11,123 nucleotides of DNA from Microcystis sp. T1-4 (GTDB lineage: Bacteria; Cyanobacteriota; Cyanobacteriia; Cyanobacteriales; Microcystaceae), in the NCBI RefSeq assembly GCF_000297435.1, contig NZ_CAIP01000427.1, positions 1-11,123 of the forward strand, read 5' to 3'. Positions within the stretch are counted from its first letter, which is position 1. Each line of letters begins with the position of its first letter. The position numbers and the translations under genes are program-made. This document shows positions 6,331-11,123 of this stretch, piece after piece. The notes below the pieces were generated by a model that searched no databases, was not told the DNA's origin, and saw only the letters and a program-made list of their open reading frames with translations.

Positions 6331-7548
6331 GTGTTAAGAGTCGCTGTTGTGGGTTCAGGGCCGGCCGGTTCTTCGGCGGCAGAAACATTAGCTAAAGCAG
6401 GCATTGAAACCTATTTATTTGAACGCAAATTAGATAATGCTAAACCCTGTGGTGGAGCGATTCCTCTCTGTATGGTGAGCGAATTTGACCTACCTCCTGA
6501 AATTATCGATCGCCGGGTGAGAAAAATGAAAATGATCTCCCCCTCTAACGTCGAAGTCGATATTAATCTCGATAATCAAGACGAATATATCGGAATGTGT
6601 CGTCGGGAAGTCCTCGACGGTTTTATGAGAGAGCGCGCCCATAAATTAGGAGCGCATTTAATCAACGGAACCGTTTACGGTCTCGACATTCCCACCAATA
6701 GCACCGATCCCTATACCCTACACTACGCTGATCACTCCAACGGCAATTCCCAAGGGGAAATGAAATCTCTGAAGGTGGATGTGGTTATCGGTGCCGACGG
6801 TGCTAATTCTCGCATTGCTAAAGCTATTGATGCTGGGGATTACAACTATGCGATCGCTTTCCAAGAACGCATCCGTCTTCCCCAAGATAAAATGGCCTAC
6901 TACGAAGACCTGGCCGAAATGTATGTAGGAAAAGACGTATCCCCCGACTTCTACGCTTGGGTATTCCCCAAATACGATCACGTCGCCGTCGGTACTGGCA
7001 CAATGAAGGTCAATAAAGCCATGATTAAAGACCTACAAGCTGGTATTCGCGCTCGCGCGGCCCGTCGTCTGGAAGGAGGCGAAATCATCCGGGTGGAGGC
7101 TCACCCCATCCCCGAACATCCCCGTCCTCGTCGTGTAGTTGGTCGCGTGGCCCTCGTAGGTGATGCTGCGGGAACAGTTACCAAGTCTTCGGGAGAAGGC
7201 ATCTATTTCGCCGCTAAATCGGCGCGGATGTGTGCGGAAACCATTGTCGAAGTCACCAACGGCGGCCAACGTATCCCCACAGAGGACGAGTTAAAACTCT
7301 ACCTCAAGCGTTGGGATAAGAAATACGGTATGACCTATCTGGTATTAGATATTCTGCAACGGGTTTTCTACCGTACCGATGCCACCCGGGAAGCTTTTGT
7401 GGAAATGTGTTCCGATAAGGACGTACAGAAGATGACTTTTGACAGTTATCTCTATAAAACCGTTGTTCCCGCTAATCCTCTCGTACAAATGAAGATTACT
7501 GCTAAAACCATCGGTTCTCTCCTGCGCGGTAACGCTTTAGCTCCTTAA
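6331..7548 (+). CDS. chlP: geranylgeranyl reductase ChlP
   Basis: ChlP is an NADPH-dependent flavoprotein that saturates three double bases of the geranylgeranyl chain to the phytyl chain. It acts on the diphosphate and/or on geranylgeranyl-chlorophyll, supplying chlorophyll a, tocopherol and phylloquinone side chains at the thylakoid. The 405 residues are the usual length. The FAD-binding VVGSGPAGSSAA is at 6-17, the family signature ERKLDNAKPCGGAIP at 31-45, the GADGANSRIAKAI motif at 154-166, and the second FAD contact VALVGDAAGTVTKSSGEG at 273-290. The start is GTG, chosen because AGGAGA at 6317-6322 lies 8 bases upstream and the FAD fold begins at once. The gene stands alone between a promoter candidate and a clear terminator. 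It is a housekeeping gene for an oxygenic phototroph and identifies the organism type. Confidence 0.97.
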   Translation: MLRVAVVGSGPAGSSAAETLAKAGIETYLFERKLDNAKPCGGAIPLCMVSEFDLPPEIIDRRVRKMKMISPSNVEVDINLDNQDEYIGMCRREVLDGFMRERAHKLGAHLINGTVYGLDIPTNSTDPYTLHYADHSNGNSQGEMKSLKVDVVIGADGANSRIAKAIDAGDYNYAIAFQERIRLPQDKMAYYEDLAEMYVGKDVSPDFYAWVFPKYDHVAVGTGTMKVNKAMIKDLQAGIRARAARRLEGGEIIRVEAHPIPEHPRPRRVVGRVALVGDAAGTVTKSSGEGIYFAAKSARMCAETIVEVTNGGQRIPTEDELKLYLKRWDKKYGMTYLVLDILQRVFYRTDATREAFVEMCSDKDVQKMTFDSYLYKTVVPANPLVQMKITAKTIGSLLRGNALAP

Positions 7549-7564
7549 AATCAATTGATAACTA

Positions 7565-7601
7565 GAAAACCCAATCTCCGGCGGTGGTTGGGTTTTCTTT
7601 T
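7565..7601 (+). terminator. intrinsic terminator of chlP
   Basis: GAAAACCCAA (7565-7574) and TTGGGTTTTC (7588-7597) form a perfect 10-base-pair stem with a 13-base loop, followed by TTTT. It begins 17 bases after the chlP stop. The stem is symmetric, so it may also act on transcripts from the glycosyltransferase gene on the other strand. Confidence 0.9.
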
Positions 7602-7642
7602 GGGTCGTCCCTTCCTGTCTTCTCTAATTCAAACAAAAATAT

Positions 7643-7676
7643 CGCCTCACCAGCAATCTCTAAGTACCGCCTCACC
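7643..7676. repeat. two imperfect copies of a CGCCTCACC-containing unit
   Basis: CGCCTCACC occurs at 7643-7651 and again at 7668-7676, each followed a few bases later by AATCT, a spacing of 25 bases. This is a short local duplication in the 153-base gap between chlP and the glycosyltransferase gene. No function is evident. Confidence 0.5.
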
Positions 7677-7701
7677 TCAAATCTAGAGAAATAACGCTCT
7701 T

Positions 7702-8643
7702 TTAATACCATAATTCGGGTATCAGGTCATAATAACCAGCTTGGGGCGGTGGGTAAATACCCGCTTCGATTTTTTCGATAATAGTCGGCCAAGCTTGTCT
7801 AAAAGCGGCAGAGCGCTCGTTGGGGTGCAGAGTCCAACCCTTGGCATTGGTGAGAGTGGCGCGATAGTAGTTGCTTTGTTCTAGGGAGCGAGAAACCATA
7901 ATTTCCCAAGAGTCGAGTTTTCCTTTCCCAGTCACAATATTGCCCCAAGCTTTTAAACCATCGGGTAAATGATCGAGAAAGGTATTTTTATAAGAGCGCC
8001 AGAGGGGGGTGATCGGTAAAAGGCGATCGTAGCGACGACAATTAAGTAAATAGGCACGGCTGCCAAAAAATTTAAATTGATAGAATCCGTCGGGATTTTT
8101 CGTGCAAGGATGCTGAGAATAAATCGTACCATCGGGCCGGGGTGGGCCGGACAAAGGACGCACAAACATCATTTCTGGATGGGTTTCCATCAACTCAATC
8201 CCCTCGCGGATCCAACTGTAATCCTGTTCTTGATAGAGCATCATGTCACTGTCATAATGGACCATATAATCGCTGCGACATGACTCGATTTTGAAGATCG
8301 AGCCGAAAATCGGATAACCTTTGTAGTTATGGGTGGAACGGAGGGGACTGCCGAAATGCTTTTGATAGATACGCTGACGATAGCTGGGATCGTAGTTAAA
8401 ATCCACTAGGCGATCGATTATGCCTTCTTTAACTAATTTTTCAGCACAGGCTCTTAATTCCTCCATTGTACCCAGTCCGGGGCGATTAACCTTTTCCCCG
8501 CTTAAGGGGGCCGTGTCAATAGCGAGTACCTTTTCCTGGAAGGGAAACTGACTCATTTTGACTAGATGGGGAATAGTGTTCATCATAAACCAGACATCGG
8601 TTCGCGCCGTAAAAAACCAGAGCGAACAACTTGGCAATCCCAT
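7702..8643 (-). CDS. GT-A fold glycosyltransferase-like protein
   Basis: The 313-residue protein probably transfers a sugar from a nucleotide sugar in the cytoplasm. It opens with a beta-strand and helix pattern (LWFFTARTDVWFMMNTIPHL, residues 8-27) expected of a glycosyltransferase A fold. It carries a DxD-type motif in MVHYDSDMMLY (127-137; Asp131 and Asp133), the usual metal and nucleotide-sugar site. KLDSWEIMVSRSL (242-254) could hold the catalytic-base region. There is no signal peptide or membrane segment. GAGG about 12 bases upstream supports the first ATG weakly; Met20, Met21 or Met30 are possible later starts, but residues 1-30 look like part of the fold. The acceptor is unknown. The gene is divergent from a sulfotransferase-like gene across 90 bases, hinting at shared regulation and a sulfated glycan or glycolipid. 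The family is inferred from motifs only. Confidence 0.75.
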   Translation of the reverse strand: MGLPSCSLWFFTARTDVWFMMNTIPHLVKMSQFPFQEKVLAIDTAPLSGEKVNRPGLGTMEELRACAEKLVKEGIIDRLVDFNYDPSYRQRIYQKHFGSPLRSTHNYKGYPIFGSIFKIESCRSDYMVHYDSDMMLYQEQDYSWIREGIELMETHPEMMFVRPLSGPPRPDGTIYSQHPCTKNPDGFYQFKFFGSRAYLLNCRRYDRLLPITPLWRSYKNTFLDHLPDGLKAWGNIVTGKGKLDSWEIMVSRSLEQSNYYRATLTNAKGWTLHPNERSAAFRQAWPTIIEKIEAGIYPPPQAGYYDLIPELWY

Positions 8644-8685
8644 TTTGTATAAACCTCACTTTTGTTTGGGTCTTAAATGGGATAC

Positions 8686-8691
8686 ATTATA
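8686..8691 (-). promoter_or_regulatory. -10 box of the glycosyltransferase gene
   Basis: On the minus strand the sequence reads CCCTATAATG, a perfect TATAAT. It sits 43 bases before the start codon, and no good -35 is found 16-18 bases upstream. It is the best promoter candidate in this 90-base divergent gap. Confidence 0.5.
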
Positions 8692-8733
8692 GGGTAATCT
8701 TCTAGACAAGTTGACACAATTCCTGATTAACCT

Positions 8734-9555
8734 ATGACTATAGCCCTCGATCGCTTACCCCAATCTTGGCAGGATTTAACCAATCGTTTAACTTATAAGT
8801 ATTTTCAGATACGCATTGATACACCCAAAGACCCCTATAAAATTCTCTTTCGTCCCCAACCCTATCAGGTTTTATTTATCCTTAGCCATATGCGATCGGG
8901 TTCGTCTTTATTAACCCATATCCTCAATTCTAATCCCGAAATTATCGGGTTTGGCGAAACTCATCTGGTTTATGAGAGTGAACAGGATTTTAAAACTTTA
9001 ATGTTTAAACTCTACTGGCGTTTGCAAGATTTAAACATGAATCATAAATATATTTTAGATAAAGTTCTTCACGATCAGAAATTTTTAGACCATAGTTTTT
9101 TGCAATCTGATGCGGTTAAAACCATATTTTTACTACGAGAACCGCAGCGCACTTTAGCCAGTATTCTAGATATTAAACCCCATCAAAATGAGCAGCACGC
9201 CCTGGGTTATTATACCGGTCGTTTAGCCACCCTAGAAAGTTATGCTCGATTAATTAACAGCAAAGAAAAGAGTTTATTTATCACCCACGACCAAGTATTA
9301 AACCAAAGTCAATTGGTCTTTAATAGTTTACAGAGTCATCTCGATACTAAAACAGGATTTTCTGAAGAATATCGAGTTTTAAAAACCACTGGTACTCGCG
9401 GTATAGGCGATTCTTCCGAGAATATCAAAGCGGGTAAAATTATTAAACAAGCCAGAAAATTAGATATAGAAATTTCCGACGATGTTTTAACCCAAGCTCA
9501 AAAGGCCTACGATCAATGCTACGAAACCCTCAGCAATTATTGTCATTGTATCTAA
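8734..9555 (+). CDS. PAPS-dependent sulfotransferase family protein
   Basis: This protein would transfer a sulfuryl group from 3'-phosphoadenosine-5'-phosphosulfate (PAPS) to an unidentified acceptor. The 273-residue protein has the 5'-phosphosulfate-binding loop after a hydrophobic strand, LFILSHMRSGSSLLTHIL (47-64). This is the form seen in carbohydrate-type and bacterial sulfotransferases. TIFLLREPQRTLASIL (130-145) fits the 3'-phosphate-binding segment, with Arg135 and Ser143. GFGETHLVY (72-80) lies where a substrate or catalytic residue is usual. There is no signal peptide or membrane segment. No clear Shine-Dalgarno precedes the ATG. The TTGACA at 8711 is too near the start to be a useful -35. 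The divergent glycosyltransferase-like gene suggests that the acceptor is a sugar. The family is fairly secure from the two motifs; the substrate is not known. Confidence 0.8.
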   Translation: MTIALDRLPQSWQDLTNRLTYKYFQIRIDTPKDPYKILFRPQPYQVLFILSHMRSGSSLLTHILNSNPEIIGFGETHLVYESEQDFKTLMFKLYWRLQDLNMNHKYILDKVLHDQKFLDHSFLQSDAVKTIFLLREPQRTLASILDIKPHQNEQHALGYYTGRLATLESYARLINSKEKSLFITHDQVLNQSQLVFNSLQSHLDTKTGFSEEYRVLKTTGTRGIGDSSENIKAGKIIKQARKLDIEISDDVLTQAQKAYDQCYETLSNYCHCI

Positions 9556-9601
9556 GCTGAATTGGGGATTGGCAATAGCGTTGATTCTTTCCTCCGCGTC
9601 C

Positions 9602-9634
9602 AAAAAAAAAACCCTAACTCAACTCTAAGTTGAG
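9602..9634 (-). terminator. intrinsic terminator of the four-cysteine protein gene
   Basis: CTCAACT (9618-9624) and AGTTGAG (9628-9634) form a perfect 7-base-pair stem with a 3-base loop. On the minus strand it is followed by TTAGGG and then ten T (A run at 9602-9611). It lies 17 bases after the end of the minus-strand gene at 9651. The T run starts six bases after the stem, a slight departure from the ideal. Confidence 0.7.
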
Positions 9635-9650
9635 CCTTTAGCCAGTCCGA

Positions 9651-9851
9651 TTAGCCTTCAATATTAGCAATTGTAAAGCCCATCTGACACTCGTAGAGAT
9701 TGGGCTGTTGGCTTCCTCCTTTGCCCAAGGAGTGACCACAGCCTAGTTTACCCTCTCGCCACCGGGGTTGCCCCTGCTGGTTGGCTAAAAGACAGCCCTG
9801 ACAGACAGAACCCGTATCGAGAATGTGTTCGTCGGTTAAAATCACTAACAT
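9651..9851 (-). CDS. small four-cysteine conserved-type protein, function unknown
   Basis: The 66-residue protein has Cys17, Cys20, Cys38 and Cys55 (CQGC at 17-20, LGCGHSLG around 37-44, YEC at 53-55) plus His40. This spacing could bind zinc or an iron-sulfur cluster, or form redox-active thiols. The N-terminus MLVILTDEHILDTGSVCQGC begins with a short strand; there is no membrane segment. I chose the inner ATG at 9851 because GGGGGTGA lies 5 bases upstream. An ATG at 9866 would add five residues and has only a weak AGAG. The gene has its own TACAAT -10 box and terminator, evidence that it is real and monocistronic. I have the impression of similar short proteins in other cyanobacteria but cannot name a family. 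It converges with the sulfotransferase gene; no functional link is visible. Confidence 0.75.
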   Translation of the reverse strand: MLVILTDEHILDTGSVCQGCLLANQQGQPRWREGKLGCGHSLGKGGSQQPNLYECQMGFTIANIEG

Positions 9852-9885
9852 GACGTTCACCCCCATTAATCTCTGATTTGTCTCT

Positions 9886-9891
9886 ATTGTA
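9886..9891 (-). promoter_or_regulatory. -10 box of the four-cysteine protein gene
   Basis: On the minus strand TTTTACAATAG contains TACAAT, a strong -10 match, 34 bases before the chosen start codon. The hexamer 17 bases upstream, ACTACA, shares only the final ACA with the -35 consensus. The predicted leader is about 27 bases. Confidence 0.55.
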
Positions 9892-9909
9892 AAAGGTTTT
9901 TTCTGAGAT

Positions 9910-9951
9910 GTAGTGGCGCGCTATACATTCCGCTACTTTTTGGCTTTTTTT
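9910..9951 (+). terminator. terminator-like hairpin with no gene in front of it
   Basis: GTAGTGG (9910-9916) pairs with CCGCTAC (9930-9936), including one G-T pair, around a 13-base loop, followed by TTTTTGGC and seven more T. This has the form of an intrinsic terminator on the plus strand. The nearest plus-strand gene ends 355 bases upstream, with a minus-strand gene between. It may end a small or antisense RNA, or be a relic of a mobile element. Confidence 0.45.
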
Positions 9952-10093
9952 CGCTTGGACTCTTCTTATGGAGAAGATTAGACCTGGAAAATGTATAGTG
10001 ATTAAAGCCGACCTACGACCCCCAACCTCCCCATGTTTCTACTGCTCGACTTCTGGCGAGCTAAAAGAAGGGCTCTCCCAGCTTTGGTGGGTA

Positions 10094-10115
10094 AAATGTA
10101 TTATAAGATACATTT
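10094..10115. repeat. perfect inverted repeat, 8-base-pair arms
   Basis: AAATGTAT and ATACATTT surround TATAAG, giving a hairpin with an 8-base-pair AT-rich stem and a 6-base loop. No T tract follows, so a terminator is unlikely. It could be a protein-binding site or the foot of a mobile element. Confidence 0.6.
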
Positions 10116-10141
10116 CTCAAGAGCGAGGGGGTGGAACGAAC

Positions 10142-10165
10142 CACAAAGACACAAAGGACACAAAG
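10142..10165 (+). repeat. CACAAAG triplet repeat
   Basis: CACAAAG occurs three times at 10142, 10150 and 10159, with spacings of 8 and 9 bases. Runs of the type ACACAAAGGACACAAAG are scattered through many bacterial and cyanobacterial genomes as intergenic repeats; that is recall rather than a search. No function is assigned. Confidence 0.7.
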
Positions 10166-10194
10166 ATCGATCGATCCTATGTCAATTAAACTTA

Positions 10195-10449
10195 TCACAC
10201 AGAACCTAGAAGAGCCAAAGAAGACCTCTTAACCAGCAGTCTCCCAATTTGACCAAAATCTAACCAGCAATTATTCGCGTCAATGATGTGGCCAACAACT
10301 TGTCTTGACTGCTCATCAGCCTCCTTGGCAGCAACAAGCTCATTCCCGATGACATGGGCAGAGATTTTGTCGACATTTTCTCCCTCAGAGAAGAGTTCGC
10401 GCATAACATTCGCCAACTAACTCAAATTTTTGCTCAAATTGGGAGTCAC
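10195..10449 (-). pseudogene. unidentified small protein gene, probably broken by an in-frame TAG
   Basis: From a TTG at 10416 a 73-residue frame runs to 10195 and looks protein-like. It has a helical stretch rich in Glu and Ala (ISAHVIGNELVAAKEADEQ, 19-37) and then CWLDFGQIGRLL. The frame continues upstream through a TAG at 10417-10419 to a GTG at 10449, which has GGTGAGG 8 bases before it, a much better ribosome-binding site than any for the TTG. The simplest reading is a gene of about 84 codons with a nonsense mutation at codon 11. The protein family is not recognised. It may also be a chance frame: the opposite strand has a 52-codon open stretch over 10309-10467. Confidence 0.3.
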
Positions 10450-10540
10450 TCTGTTACCTCACCTTGAAAGGGCTGGTATTTTGACTTACGCCCCTTCCTC
10501 TTTTGAGACGTTGTGACACTTAGGGTGCGGAATGTGGGTT

Positions 10541-10696
10541 TTAAAAATTTGCGGAAAGACGCATCTCCGCTTGTAGATCAAAATCAAGCTCAATAATTTC
10601 CTTGTCAAGAATTAAGAAGATGAGGAAATCAGTTTTGTCGGTGATGGAGTGAAAACCATCTTTTGTGGTCAAAAAATTATCTATTTTAGAAATCAT
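10541..10696 (-). CDS. possible 51-residue protein, unknown
   Basis: An ATG at 10696 opens a 51-residue frame (MISKIDNFLTTKDGFHSITD at the N-terminus, then an Ile, Leu and Asp-rich stretch and LQAEMRLSANF). It is divergent from the PAS-domain gene, with only 12 bases between the two start codons. No clear Shine-Dalgarno is seen. Composition is plausible for a protein but the length is marginal, and I recognise no family. It may be the remnant of a longer mobile-element gene. Confidence 0.25.
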   Translation of the reverse strand: MISKIDNFLTTKDGFHSITDKTDFLIFLILDKEIIELDFDLQAEMRLSANF

Positions 10697-10708
10697 AGGA
10701 ACGTTCTC

Positions 10709-11123
10709 ATGCTTTTAACTCCAAACTTTAACCCTCTTAACTCCCTTAACTTCTCTGATTCTACCACTAACTTTCTTAATTCCGGCCCTCGGCAAGAAAT
10801 AGGTGAATCCACATCTATTATTCAATATTTAATCAATCAAATCCCTGAATCTGTATTGTGGATCGATTCTCAAGGACGGATTAAGCATTACAATGATGCT
10901 GCTTGTGCTTTATTGGGATATTCCAGAGAACAATTATCTAATTTGACTATAGAAGAAGCTGCTCAAGATTTTTTAAACTCAGATTGGTCTAGATACTGGA
11001 AATTAATTCAACGTCGAGGTTTTGGACGTTTGATCAGACAACATCCTTATTATGAGGATCATCAATCCCTCGATATTACGGTTAACTTTCTCAAATATGG
11101 AGATCAGGATTATATAACCCACA
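10709..11123 (+). CDS. PAS-domain signalling protein, N-terminal part (runs off the window)
   Basis: The first 138 residues are visible and the frame is still open at the window edge. Residues 1-35 are a Leu, Asn and Ser-rich leader of low complexity. Residues from about 36 form a PAS domain: IIQYLINQIPESVLWIDSQG (37-56), then RIKHYNDAACALLGYSREQL (57-76), with the hallmark pattern of a strand ending in D-x-x-G and the N-x-A-A-x-x-x-x-G-Y-x-x-x-x-L helix. AGGA at 10697-10700, 8 bases before the ATG, supports this start. PAS domains sense ligands, redox or light, or mediate dimerisation. In cyanobacteria such an N-terminus usually precedes histidine kinase or GGDEF/EAL domains, but the output domain is outside the window. 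There is no membrane segment in the visible part. Confidence 0.85.
   Translation, partial: MLLTPNFNPLNSLNFSDSTTNFLNSGPRQEIGESTSIIQYLINQIPESVLWIDSQGRIKHYNDAACALLGYSREQLSNLTIEEAAQDFLNSDWSRYWKLIQRRGFGRLIRQHPYYEDHQSLDITVNFLKYGDQDYITH

Larger units (their letters stand above)
9867..10708. other. 842-base gene-poor accessory stretch
   Basis: No well-supported gene lies here. The stretch holds the promoter of the gene at 9651, an orphan terminator-like hairpin (9910-9951), and a 9-base inverted repeat (9921-9929 with 9990-9998) enclosing a small TCTTCT/AGAAGA hairpin. It also holds a perfect 8-base-pair hairpin (10094-10115), a CACAAAG repeat (10142-10165), two weak minus-strand frames, and the word GGGTGCGGAATGTGGG near 10523. 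I suspect the edge of a decayed insertion element around the last of these. The plus-strand frame at 9968-10189 has no protein-like features. Confidence 0.6.

Noticed and set aside
6182..6388. Minus-strand frame across the chlP promoter
   Set aside because: It overlaps the chlP start and its ribosome-binding site on the other strand and shows no recognisable protein features.
8711..8716. TTGACA as the -35 box of the sulfotransferase gene
   Set aside because: It is only 18 bases before the ATG, so a matching -10 would fall inside the coding sequence, and none is seen there.
9968..10189. 73-residue plus-strand frame
   Set aside because: It runs through two hairpins and the CACAAAG repeat, so its composition reflects repeats rather than a protein. 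No good ribosome-binding site is present.
9867..10708. tRNA gene or intact transposase in the gene-poor stretch
   Set aside because: No cloverleaf, no T-loop GGTTCGA-type signature and no DDE or HUH transposase motif could be found on either strand.

Overview
The window comes from a cyanobacterium, most likely Microcystis or a close relative. The direct evidence is six copies of the HIP1 octamer GCGATCGC (140-147, 1124-1131, 2437-2444, 2566-2573, 5354-5361, 6850-6857), a geranylgeranyl reductase gene for chlorophyll synthesis (chlP), a class III polyhydroxyalkanoate (PHA) synthase, and arrays of short heptamer repeats between genes. The genus is an inference from general resemblance; no database search was possible.

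Layout. 1-1179 holds a minus-strand FAD-dependent NAD(P)H-oxidoreductase-like gene resembling the N-terminal half of cyanobacterial SelD fusion proteins. It is divergent from the PHA cluster, which fills 1399-6105 on the plus strand. phaA (thiolase) and phaB (acetoacetyl-CoA reductase) are 12 bases apart and probably co-transcribed. A gap with heptamer repeats and a small antitoxin-like gene of doubtful start follows, then phaE and phaC, the two subunits of the synthase. Together they give the full route from 2 acetyl-CoA to acetoacetyl-CoA, to (R)-3-hydroxybutyryl-CoA, to poly-3-hydroxybutyrate. Every substantial gap downstream of phaB in the cluster carries TCAGTTA repeats, and the phaE-phaC gap also holds a second, partly complementary heptamer array.

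6331-7548 is chlP, with a GTG start, its own upstream promoter candidate and a good intrinsic terminator. Next is a divergent pair: a minus-strand GT-A type glycosyltransferase-like gene (7702-8643) and a plus-strand PAPS-dependent sulfotransferase-like gene (8734-9555). This suggests modification of a surface glycan or glycolipid. A short minus-strand gene (9651-9851) encodes a four-cysteine protein and has its own promoter and terminator candidates.

9867-10708 is a gene-poor accessory stretch. It has several hairpins, a terminator-like structure with no gene attached, a CACAAAG repeat and two weak minus-strand reading frames, one probably broken. The window ends inside a plus-strand gene whose visible part is a PAS domain, probably a sensor or signalling protein.

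No tRNA, rRNA, CRISPR array or intact transposase gene was recognised. The strongest candidates for something undescribed are the paired heptamer arrays ahead of phaC, the four-cysteine protein, the glycosyltransferase/sulfotransferase pair, and the orphan terminator-like hairpin near 9910.
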